A stretch of DNA of 5,359 bases, taken from Nitrospirae bacterium RBG_13_39_12 (GTDB lineage: Bacteria; Nitrospirota; Thermodesulfovibrionia; Thermodesulfovibrionales; SM23-35). Below are positions 1-5,359 of this stretch, piece after piece; the stretch's first letter is position 1, and every line of letters begins with the position of its first letter. Made by a program: the position numbers and the translations under genes. A model generated the notes under the pieces. It was given only the letters and a program-made list of their open reading frames with translations, made no database searches and was not told the origin of the DNA. The stretch covers positions 11,089 through 16,447 of the forward strand of contig MHEF01000004.1 of NCBI GenBank assembly GCA_001805125.1, given 5' to 3'.

Positions 1-2
1 TA

Positions 3-1901
3 GCCGAATCAATTGCAAAAGGGAAACCGGAAGAAGACCTGAAGAGCATTGCCCGTATGTCAGAATCAGAAATACAGAAGGAAGTAGATTTTCTTTTTGA
101 TAATAGAGACAAAGTTGTTGACATACTAAAAATTTTATTTTCCTCAAAAGTACCAATTAGCTCAGAGTTTTATGATAAACTCACTGCATTTCAGTCATAT
201 CTCGGATTTAAACCAATAAGCCACAAACTTTCCGGCCTTTTATTTGCAGAAGCTTTTAAGCTCTTAGATAAAGACAATTTGCAAGATTTATTAAACTGTC
301 TTATACATGACAAGCGAGTTAATTTTTTTGCAGTTGTCCAGGCACTGCCTTTTTTTCTTTCTGAGATGGAATTATCGGCAGAATTTGCGTCATCATGGTT
401 TCTTCTAGTTAGGGAGAAAGTCGCAGAAGACCTTGCCGGTGGTGGTTTTTTCCAGGGCATTGAGAACTATGCTTATAAATATCCTAATTCAGGGTTAAAG
501 GTATTAGAAAAATACATTGCCGAAGGATTAGATGAGGCTAAACTTCATCTGTCAGCCATAATTCTTGGATCACTTAGAGCTTGTTTTTATGAAGGCAGAG
601 TTGGAGAAGAAATTATCAAACATTGGGATAGTATACTTGTAAACAGCCCTCACTTAGAATTGCGACTTTGTTATCACAGGTCATGGATTATACCTTTTTG
701 GAGAGGTCTAATATCAGTTAACCAACTAGAAGAAAGATTGTCAGAGATGATTCAAGGGTCTCAGGATGAAGTAACAGAAGCGTTTAATGTTTTGCATAGA
801 TGCTTTATGAATAATTTGAAAAATGTGTTTTTCATAGACTTTTCTTTGCGCTGGCTTGATTACAATGCTTCCGGCAATATTTCAGACTTGGCAAAATATT
901 ATATAGTTCATTCGCTGTTCATGCTAAGCGATTCTATAAAAAATAAAATAGTAGACATAAATGCCGCAAACAAATTGATTATTAATATTCAACCTATTCC
1001 GTTGAACAACATCGGTACATGGAATGACCTTGAGTATTATTTGGTCGATAGATTGCATGAAGATAGCAACGCATTTGCAGATTTTCTGAGACTCTTTATT
1101 GAGGCAAATCCAGAAGGTTTAATGAAACAATTTGAAAACAGATATTCTTATCTGCAATCCGAAATGGGTAAGTCTAATATCAGTTGGTTTGTAGCTGATT
1201 TGATGTTTTCGAATAGCGATGTCCAGAGAAGATTTGGCAATCTACTCTTTCAAAAGATTAAATTTTCTTCACTTCCTGAAGAAAACCGTGAGAAATTAGA
1301 GAGTTTAGATGAAAGTCGGCTATCTTTAGGCTTTTGGGAGTTTGTCAGAAGACCGTATGTTTTGGGCAATGATGTTTCAAAATTTCTTCTCATGATTGAA
1401 CCAAGATTTAGAAACGCAAGTCAAGAATTACAGGAAGACTTTAAACATGAGATGTTAATGCAAGCAATTAACTATCCTGGCGATTGCCTTGCAAGTTGGA
1501 AAAACTTACCTAACCCGTCCTCAATTTTGAATGATGTCATTCACATGGCTGAACAGTATTTTGAGAACTTAAGAAAAGTTAATAATTCGCCTGCAAACAG
1601 TTTCACTTTCCCAGGATTTCATCAAGCAGCAGAAAAGGGGCAAAGAGAATATTCAAGAAAATTATCAGAGGGTGTTGAACAAAAATCAATCTTCAGTAAG
1701 CTTGCCAAACACGTTGACATTATTTATGGAGAAAAATGGAGTACAATGTATCAGGACAAAATGGGGGAACCTACAGAATTTAAGGAATTTTCTCACTCTA
1801 TAGAGTTTCCTCGTCTGGAAGAAATAGACCCTGAAGGCTCACATATAAGGCGATTCCAAGCTGCTATCCAGATTGAAAATCTGAAAAAGAGAAATGTTTG
1901 A
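3..1901 (+). CDS. Large helical (solenoid-like) protein, gene A of a three-gene putative defence operon; 5' end outside window
   Basis: I do not recognise a characterised family. The reading frame is open to the left edge. An ATG at 57 exists, but the 18 codons before it (AESIAKGKPEEDLKSIAR) read as ordinary protein and no convincing Shine-Dalgarno precedes the ATG, so the true start is probably upstream. Residue numbers here count from that ATG, giving 614 aa. The protein is rich in Leu, Phe, Glu and Lys and appears to be almost continuous amphipathic helix over residues 1-510, as in HEAT/TPR-like scaffolds. No signal peptide or membrane segment is seen, so it is probably cytosolic. Residues 518-614 form a distinct C-terminal module (FPGFHQAAEKGQ, KSIFSKLAKHVDIIYGEKW, FPRLEEIDPEGSHIRRFQAA) with conserved-looking aromatic, Pro and Arg positions. 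No Walker A or other NTPase motif is visible in the part present; one could lie upstream. The stop overlaps gene B by 8 nt, so the two are probably translationally coupled. The role is unknown; a sensor or scaffold subunit is inference. Confidence 0.85.
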   Translation, partial: AESIAKGKPEEDLKSIARMSESEIQKEVDFLFDNRDKVVDILKILFSSKVPISSEFYDKLTAFQSYLGFKPISHKLSGLLFAEAFKLLDKDNLQDLLNCLIHDKRVNFFAVVQALPFFLSEMELSAEFASSWFLLVREKVAEDLAGGGFFQGIENYAYKYPNSGLKVLEKYIAEGLDEAKLHLSAIILGSLRACFYEGRVGEEIIKHWDSILVNSPHLELRLCYHRSWIIPFWRGLISVNQLEERLSEMIQGSQDEVTEAFNVLHRCFMNNLKNVFFIDFSLRWLDYNASGNISDLAKYYIVHSLFMLSDSIKNKIVDINAANKLIINIQPIPLNNIGTWNDLEYYLVDRLHEDSNAFADFLRLFIEANPEGLMKQFENRYSYLQSEMGKSNISWFVADLMFSNSDVQRRFGNLLFQKIKFSSLPEENREKLESLDESRLSLGFWEFVRRPYVLGNDVSKFLLMIEPRFRNASQELQEDFKHEMLMQAINYPGDCLASWKNLPNPSSILNDVIHMAEQYFENLRKVNNSPANSFTFPGFHQAAEKGQREYSRKLSEGVEQKSIFSKLAKHVDIIYGEKWSTMYQDKMGEPTEFKEFSHSIEFPRLEEIDPEGSHIRRFQAAIQIENLKKRNV

Positions 1902-2613
1902 TCCCTTTGCAAGTAAGGCGATCTTGAGGTGGATTTTACTGAAATTAAAGGAAGATAAAGAGTTGGATTCGTTGATAGAAAAGTATATAAGGGAAATTTT
2001 AAGACACAGGATTATAATGTCTCCAAGCCGAGGGCCTTTTGGTGAAAAAGGCAAAGACATTGTTGTAGTTGAAAATGAGGAGACAGGTGATTATTGTTCC
2101 TATATTGTTAAACGGGGAACTTTACAAAATAGTCTTAATGGTCCTTTTGGTATTTTAAAGCAAATAGAGCAGGCTATGTTAATTGATCTTGAAATTGATA
2201 GATTTACAGGTAAAAGGCGCACTGCTGTTGTAGCGCATAACAGTAACGAAGGGTATAGAGGGGCAATAGACCGATTTGAGAAACATTGTAAGAATATAGA
2301 AGAACAGTGTGGAAGCGCTTTGCTTCTAAGACCAATAGAAAGATGGGACATTGAAGAGTTAGTTAATAGAATTTTTGAAAACCGAGAAATATTTAAGAAG
2401 AACGAAGCAATAGAATTATTTGTTAGCAAATTAGATCAATCATATGATCTTATTATAGATTTCAAAGTTGCATATGATAGCGTTAAATATTCTACAGAAC
2501 CAATGAACCACAAAGAATTAACTGAAGATTTTTCTAAAAAGATAAAAGAAATAGAATATAAATTTGGTTCATTTAATAGTAGCAAATATAACGGTGATAA
2601 TAATGGGCAATAA
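1894..2613 (+). CDS. Small Mrr-like / PD-(D/E)XK-fold protein with degenerate active site, gene B
   Basis: 239 aa, starting at the ATG that overlaps the gene A stop (ATGTTTGA). The Shine-Dalgarno is weak (AAGAG just upstream), which fits reinitiation by ribosomes finishing gene A. After an N-terminal helical part (about 1-45) there is E51-K-G-K-D55, a predicted beta hairpin, then YIVK73RG. This spacing resembles the D...(D/E/Q)xK core of Mrr-like restriction-endonuclease folds. However, I71 occupies the acidic/Gln position, so the nuclease may be inactive or may use a relocated acid such as E51 or E60. A helix follows (GILKQIEQAMLIDL, 86-99), then a strand with AVVAHN (111-116), and ERWDIEELVNRIF (149-161). 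That last stretch resembles the WD-plus-Leu-rich helix that often closes Mrr-like domains. The C-terminal 70 residues are charged helix with a hydrophilic tail. The same ExGxD / K / ERW pattern recurs in gene C with nearly equal spacing. The fold call rests on motif pattern only and the function on context. Confidence 0.85.
   Translation: MFDPFASKAILRWILLKLKEDKELDSLIEKYIREILRHRIIMSPSRGPFGEKGKDIVVVENEETGDYCSYIVKRGTLQNSLNGPFGILKQIEQAMLIDLEIDRFTGKRRTAVVAHNSNEGYRGAIDRFEKHCKNIEEQCGSALLLRPIERWDIEELVNRIFENREIFKKNEAIELFVSKLDQSYDLIIDFKVAYDSVKYSTEPMNHKELTEDFSKKIKEIEYKFGSFNSSKYNGDNNGQ
2593..2597 (+). promoter_or_regulatory. Ribosome-binding site deciding the gene C start
   Basis: GGTGA lies inside the 3' end of gene B, 5 nt before ATG 2603. 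It favours 2603 over the in-frame ATG at 2564, which has no comparable purine-rich element. The site falls in the 11-nt-overlap junction (ATGGGCAATAA, where TAA ends gene B), consistent with coupled translation. Confidence 0.5.
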
Positions 2614-4396
2614 TTCTATAAATATTTTTTTAACAAATTACATTATGAGTTTAGCTGAGAGGACAAGGATTGAGAAGAATGATATTAAAATTGGTTTTGA
2701 TTGGATAATTTATAACTTAGCTCTTGTAAATGACTGGATACCTATAAGATTACCCTTCTTCAGGCAACCAGAACTCTTAGCAGGAAAAACAAAAACAGAA
2801 GCTGAATTTGGAATTGATTTATGTTTTCTGCTTCCAAATAAAGAGGAGTTATACATTTTTGTATTAAAGGATGAAGAACTTAATAATCAAAATTGGATTA
2901 AGCTTAATTTCGACACAGATTTGCGAAAAGCTATTACTCCGGACTTGTCATCTGTAGACCAATCCACATTAAAGACAGTTAAAATTATTCTTGCTTATAA
3001 TAAAGATGAGGATAATGCAGGGATTGAATTATTTAATCGTTTTGTCGCTTCTGCGCCTTCAAAAATAGGCGATGAAATATCTTTGTCTTTGGAACGCTGG
3101 AATATCACAAGAATATTTGAAGAAGTAAAGTCCAACTTAATTTCACCTGATTTGTTACCACAGCATCTGTCAGGATTGTTGAATTATATCTGTTCTCAAG
3201 TTTCTGATTTTCATTTTGGCTCAATAGAATGGGAGCAACAACTTATACCTAACTGGAAGAGTTTTATTAAAACTTTATTAAGAGATCCTATCGATGAAAG
3301 AAAACTAAGACTAGTTCCAGTTTCATTATTTATATTATACAAATATAAAAAGGATTCTCCAGATTCCTACCCCGGGTGGATCGATTTGATTGAATGGGCG
3401 TTGTTATCACTATGGGAATGTTACAGGTCTATAAACAACAGAAAACTAAAAGAGATAGTAATTCAAATTTGGCTTCAGCTATATATAGTTGAACTTGAGA
3501 AATACTTTATAGAAATATCTCCTGTTTTAATTACTGAACATGGTTTACATTCAAAAAAGAGAGCTATGGGTCTTGTGCCTATTAATGATGCTTATATAGC
3601 TTACTGGCATCTTGGGAGACTCGGTATTTTAACCTTATCACCACAGGATTTTAGAGTTGAGAATGATGAAGGAAAGAAGATGATTGCAAACTGGGTACGT
3701 AGGTCTGTAGATTGGTTAATAAAATGTCTCCGTGCGAATCCTTCTACAATGAGACCTCTTATAGATTTAAATCATATAGAACTGTTTTTAATTTGGTTAG
3801 TTCTCTGGCAAATGGGTAAAAAAGATGAGATTTACATGTGGCTTTCCGAACTTGAGAACCGGTTACTGACTCGAAGAATTAGAAATGCTAACTTACCATT
3901 TATTGAAGGAAGAAATAGAATGGATTTAGTAGCTGAATATGCAGCAACATCTATAAAACCATATGAGTTTACTGATAACAGTTCATATCTATTGTTGATG
4001 ATTTTAGAACTTTGTTTTTCATTAGATGAAAAGCAGAGAGATGAGCTTTTGAATAGATATTATCAAAGAATTATTAAAGGAATAGGCGATGATGGAAATC
4101 CCTTAGCCGACTTTGAAATAGATTTAATAGGATGGGTTCCACCAGAAAATTGGGGTGAAAAGATTTTAAATGAAAGTGTAAAAAATGGTATTGCTATAAC
4201 TACAAACAATTTTCGTGAAATACCTGAAGATAAAAAACCATTGCAAGAGAAAATTAAAAATTTTATTGATCAATCAAGAGAAAAATATCCTTTCAATATA
4301 CCAATTGATATACCTTGTGCTGTGTTTATTCTTGCATGTATAAAACATCGTTCACCACTTCCTCCTGATTTCTGGCGCAGAAATATTTTTAAATAA
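2603..4396 (+). CDS. Nuclease-fold-like N-terminus fused to a long helical region, gene C
   Basis: 597 aa from ATG 2603. I chose this start because GGTGA lies 5 nt upstream and the overlap with gene B is only 11 nt. An ATG at 2564 would add 13 residues (MVHLIVANITVII) but lacks a good ribosome-binding site and would overlap by 50 nt. The N-terminal ~180 residues hold E68-F-G-I-D72, then YIFVLK89DEEL, a strand VKIILAYN (126-133) and LERWNITRIFEEV (163-175). This parallels gene B and suggests a related PD-(D/E)XK-like fold, with V87 where ExK would have its acid. Residues ~185-597 are mainly amphipathic helices with many Trp and Leu, for example DLIEWALLSLWECY (261-274) and ELFLIWLVLWQMG (393-405). 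These helices carry interspersed charges and are probably buried rather than membrane spanning. The C-terminus has IPCAVFILACIKHRSPLPPDFW (570-591), a motif-like stretch. I do not recognise the C-terminal family. The gene is the last member of the coupled A-B-C cluster; no clear terminator follows. A partner subunit for B or A is inference. Confidence 0.87.
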   Translation: MGNNSINIFLTNYIMSLAERTRIEKNDIKIGFDWIIYNLALVNDWIPIRLPFFRQPELLAGKTKTEAEFGIDLCFLLPNKEELYIFVLKDEELNNQNWIKLNFDTDLRKAITPDLSSVDQSTLKTVKIILAYNKDEDNAGIELFNRFVASAPSKIGDEISLSLERWNITRIFEEVKSNLISPDLLPQHLSGLLNYICSQVSDFHFGSIEWEQQLIPNWKSFIKTLLRDPIDERKLRLVPVSLFILYKYKKDSPDSYPGWIDLIEWALLSLWECYRSINNRKLKEIVIQIWLQLYIVELEKYFIEISPVLITEHGLHSKKRAMGLVPINDAYIAYWHLGRLGILTLSPQDFRVENDEGKKMIANWVRRSVDWLIKCLRANPSTMRPLIDLNHIELFLIWLVLWQMGKKDEIYMWLSELENRLLTRRIRNANLPFIEGRNRMDLVAEYAATSIKPYEFTDNSSYLLLMILELCFSLDEKQRDELLNRYYQRIIKGIGDDGNPLADFEIDLIGWVPPENWGEKILNESVKNGIAITTNNFREIPEDKKPLQEKIKNFIDQSREKYPFNIPIDIPCAVFILACIKHRSPLPPDFWRRNIFK

Positions 4397-4520
4397 ATGT
4401 ACGGAAGAAAAAGGGCTAATCTATATATTATTTTGACTTTTAAACGTCTTTATAATGGTTAGCGGAAATTGTGGGCAAAGAAAAATGAGCATGGTACCAT
4501 ATCATTCGAATCCAGATTTC

Positions 4521-4550
4521 TTGACGGACATTATCCGTCGATATTATCAT
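4521..4550 (+). promoter_or_regulatory. Sigma70-type promoter candidate for the methyltransferase gene
   Basis: TTGACG (4521-4526) matches the -35 consensus at 5 of 6 positions. TATCAT (4545-4550) matches the -10 consensus at 5 of 6, with an 18-nt spacer. It points at the ATG at 4582, and transcription would begin about 20-25 nt before that codon, leaving a short leader. An inverted repeat covers most of the -35 box and part of the spacer, so transcription is plausibly controlled. AT-rich DNA produces chance matches, so this is a moderate call. Confidence 0.5.
4523..4539. promoter_or_regulatory. Inverted repeat overlapping the -35 box, possible operator
   Basis: GACGGA-CATTA-TCCGTC is a perfect 6+6 bp inverted repeat with a 5-nt centre. 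Adding the flanks TT and GA extends it by one further match and one mismatch. Its location over the -35 box and spacer is where a dimeric repressor, or a methyltransferase acting on its own promoter, would bind. It lacks the T-run expected of a terminator. No second copy of the full dyad was noticed in the window. Confidence 0.45.
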
Positions 4551-4581
4551 CAAGTTATATTTATTATATGAAAGTCATTTT

Positions 4582-5133
4582 ATGAAACTGACATCAACAT
4601 ATCTAAAAGATAACACGCTTTTCCCTCTTGAGAAAACATTGATTAATTCTCTCGATATTAACCTTGAGAATCAGGCGTATATTTCCACTGAACAGCAAAC
4701 TGCTTTAGCCGAAATAGATGGCTTTGATAGTAAATTAGAGAAACACTTTCACAACAAAATCAAGCTCCAACCAGCTTTGACACGCCAACTTGTCAGTTTT
4801 CAGGCCAATAAACCCAGGCCGGTTTATCGTTGGTATAAATACAAGGAGGCTTTTTCTGCATCTCTTGTTGAATTATTTTTATCAAAATATGGAGTTACAT
4901 CCGGTAGAGTTCTTGATCCCTTTGCAGGGAGCGGCACTGCTTTGTTTGCAGCAAGCGATGCCGGAGTTAATGCTGACGGTATTGAATTGCTTACTGTCGG
5001 ACAGCAGATTATCCTTACGCGAAAATGTTTGGAGAGGGAATTTACTCCAGATGATTTTACAGCGCTTAGATCAACCCGTTTAAAAGGGAATAAAGGAAAG
5101 AAGAGTAAAATTAGGGTCAGACTTGATTATTGA
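4582..5133 (+). CDS. DNA methyltransferase, N-terminal part only; probably truncated or disrupted
   Basis: 183 aa. The product carries the S-adenosylmethionine-binding motif I, D112-P-F-A-G-S-G-T119, then A-G-V-N-A-D-G-I-E135, whose Glu fits motif II at the end of the second strand. Upstream are LTRQLVSFQANK (66-77) and YRWYKYKEAFSASLV (82-96), which resemble the N-terminus of a family of amino-type (N6-adenine/N4-cytosine) DNA methyltransferases of roughly 400 aa or more. The catalytic [DNS]PP[YFW] motif IV is absent and should come well after motif I. The last ~20 residues (after DFTALR, 158-163) are Lys/Arg-rich and low in complexity, and read as foreign sequence. The stop at 5131-5133 is therefore probably premature, by insertion or deletion. 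A continuation of methyltransferase sequence was not found in the other frames within the window. The start ATG has only a weak ribosome-binding site (GAAAG). It would be the modification partner of a restriction-like system; as written it is unlikely to be active. Confidence 0.8.
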   Translation: MKLTSTYLKDNTLFPLEKTLINSLDINLENQAYISTEQQTALAEIDGFDSKLEKHFHNKIKLQPALTRQLVSFQANKPRPVYRWYKYKEAFSASLVELFLSKYGVTSGRVLDPFAGSGTALFAASDAGVNADGIELLTVGQQIILTRKCLEREFTPDDFTALRSTRLKGNKGKKSKIRVRLDY

Positions 5134-5180
5134 CTTTTCTAATGGTAGACAGGGGTGGTGCCAGCAAGGTCAATTATAAG
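5086..5180. repeat. Possible remnant of a small inserted repeat element disrupting the methyltransferase
   Basis: The methyltransferase-like protein sequence ends near 5070 and gives way to sequence in which no frame continues it. This segment contains GGGTCAGACTTGATTATTG (5114-5132), which resembles to me the edge sequence of short non-coding repeats that litter some environmental bacterial genomes. TTATTGAC (5127-5134) is mirrored by GTCAATTA (5169-5176), a near-perfect inverted repeat around a ~34-nt loop. Boundaries are approximate. No transposase is visible in the window. The repeat identity comes from memory and is uncertain. Confidence 0.25.
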
Positions 5181-5213
5181 GTATCAAAGCATTCATTATT
5201 ACGATTAAAACAA

Positions 5214-5219
5214 GAGAGG
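5214..5219 (+). promoter_or_regulatory. Ribosome-binding site of the gene at the right edge
   Basis: GAGAGG lies 9 nt before ATG 5229. It supports that start over the in-frame ATG at 5142, which has no purine-rich element in front of it. Confidence 0.5.
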
Positions 5220-5228
5220 TTAAATTAT

Positions 5229-5359
5229 ATGCATTGCACTGGATGTTTTAAAGAGATTGAGGTAAGCAATAAGGCCTATGCTACCGCAATCGGCAGTATA
5301 GAGCAAAACCTTTTTAGTGAAGAAGGAGAATACGGCTTTTATGCTTCTGAGGTCGAACC
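5229..5359 (+). CDS. Partial gene at right edge, unknown protein beginning MHCTGCFKEIEV
   Basis: Forty-three codons and two bases are visible and remain open at the window edge. The start is the ATG at 5229, with GAGAGG 9 nt upstream. The frame is also open back to ATG 5142, which would add 29 residues, but that start lacks a ribosome-binding site and would lie in the poorly coding region after the methyltransferase. The peptide has a CxxC pair at residues 3 and 6, which could be half of a zinc-binding site if a second pair follows outside the window. The rest is acidic and ordinary in composition (AYATAIGSIEQNLFSEEGEYGF). It shows no [DNS]PP[YFW] motif, so nothing visible makes it the missing half of the methyltransferase. 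I do not recognise the family. Confidence 0.5.
   Translation, partial: MHCTGCFKEIEVSNKAYATAIGSIEQNLFSEEGEYGFYASEVE

Larger units (their letters stand above)
4397..4581. other. Intergenic region between gene C and the methyltransferase gene
   Basis: This 185-nt gap is the only sizeable non-coding stretch inside the cluster. It contains a promoter candidate with an overlapping inverted repeat (4521-4550) and a 10-bp palindrome ATGGTACCAT (4491-4500). No GC-rich hairpin followed by a T-run is seen, so no intrinsic terminator for gene C can be named. The gap and its own promoter suggest that the methyltransferase is a separate transcription unit. Confidence 0.6.

Noticed and set aside
191..460. 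Minus-strand open frame inside gene A
   Set aside because: It is antisense to a clearly coding region, with a biased, low-quality protein sequence and no start signal. Similar minus-strand frames at 1839-2060 and 2100-2429 were rejected for the same reason.
3383..3817. Hydrophobic, Trp-rich stretches in gene C as transmembrane segments
   Set aside because: They are short and interrupted by charged residues at helical spacing, so buried helices of a soluble solenoid fit better.
4433..4456. TTGACT followed by a perfect TATAAT as a second promoter
   Set aside because: The spacer is only 12 nt, too short for a sigma70 promoter, and no better -35 box sits 16-18 nt before the TATAAT.
4491..4500. 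Palindrome ATGGTACCAT as an operator
   Set aside because: It is short, single copy, and not at the candidate promoter. Chance occurrence is plausible.
4568..4585. Five-codon leader peptide (MKVIL) overlapping the methyltransferase start
   Set aside because: It is too short to distinguish from chance and has no clear ribosome-binding site. It is only worth noting because its stop overlaps the ATG.
1898..4926. Shared 14-mer TTGATCCCTTTGCA at 1898-1911 (gene B start, MFDPFA) and 4913-4926 (methyltransferase motif I, LDPFAG)
   Set aside because: The identity does not extend on either side. One match of this length in 5 kb is only mildly unlikely, and in gene B it does not encode a methyltransferase motif.
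4790..5083. A 97-codon open frame overlapping the methyltransferase in another frame
   Set aside because: It lies entirely inside the methyltransferase frame that carries the DPFAGSGT motif, has no ribosome-binding site, and its product shows no recognisable features.

Overview
The window is an AT-rich bacterial accessory segment. It looks like a defence-island fragment, but nothing in it fixes the taxon. The standard genetic code is in use, since UGA serves as a stop. There is no rRNA, tRNA, CRISPR array or complete insertion sequence. All recognisable genes lie on the + strand, and both window edges cut through coding sequence.

Bases 3-4396 hold a compact three-gene cluster. Gene A runs to 1901 and is open to the left edge, so its true N-terminus lies outside. 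It encodes a large, mostly helical, solenoid-like protein that I cannot assign to a characterised family. Gene B (1894-2613) overlaps A by 8 nt. Gene C (2603-4396) overlaps B by 11 nt. Overlaps of this kind imply one transcript with coupled translation and a fixed protein ratio. B and C share a pattern that I read as a degenerate PD-(D/E)XK (Mrr-like restriction-endonuclease) fold: an ExGxD motif, a lysine at a strand end 17-18 residues later, and an ERW[DN]I motif about 75 residues after that. In both, a hydrophobic residue sits where the acidic or Gln residue of the ExK half-motif is expected. C adds a long helical C-terminal region of about 400 residues.

Bases 4397-4581 form an intergenic region with a good sigma70-type promoter candidate (TTGACG, 18 nt, TATCAT). 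Its -35 box lies within a perfect 6+6 inverted repeat, which could be an operator. The promoter faces a DNA methyltransferase gene (4582-5133). That gene has a clear SAM-binding motif I (DPFAGSGT) but stops at 183 aa, before any catalytic [DNS]PP[YFW] motif. Its last 20 or so residues look like read-through into unrelated DNA, so the gene appears broken, perhaps by insertion of a small repeat element. A further gene with a good ribosome-binding site and a CxxC motif starts at 5229 and runs off the right edge.

Together, the tightly coupled solenoid protein and two paired nuclease-fold proteins next to a DNA methyltransferase suggest an uncharacterised multi-subunit anti-phage or restriction-like module. 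I cannot match A-B-C to a named system. The functional reading is inference from fold-like patterns and context.
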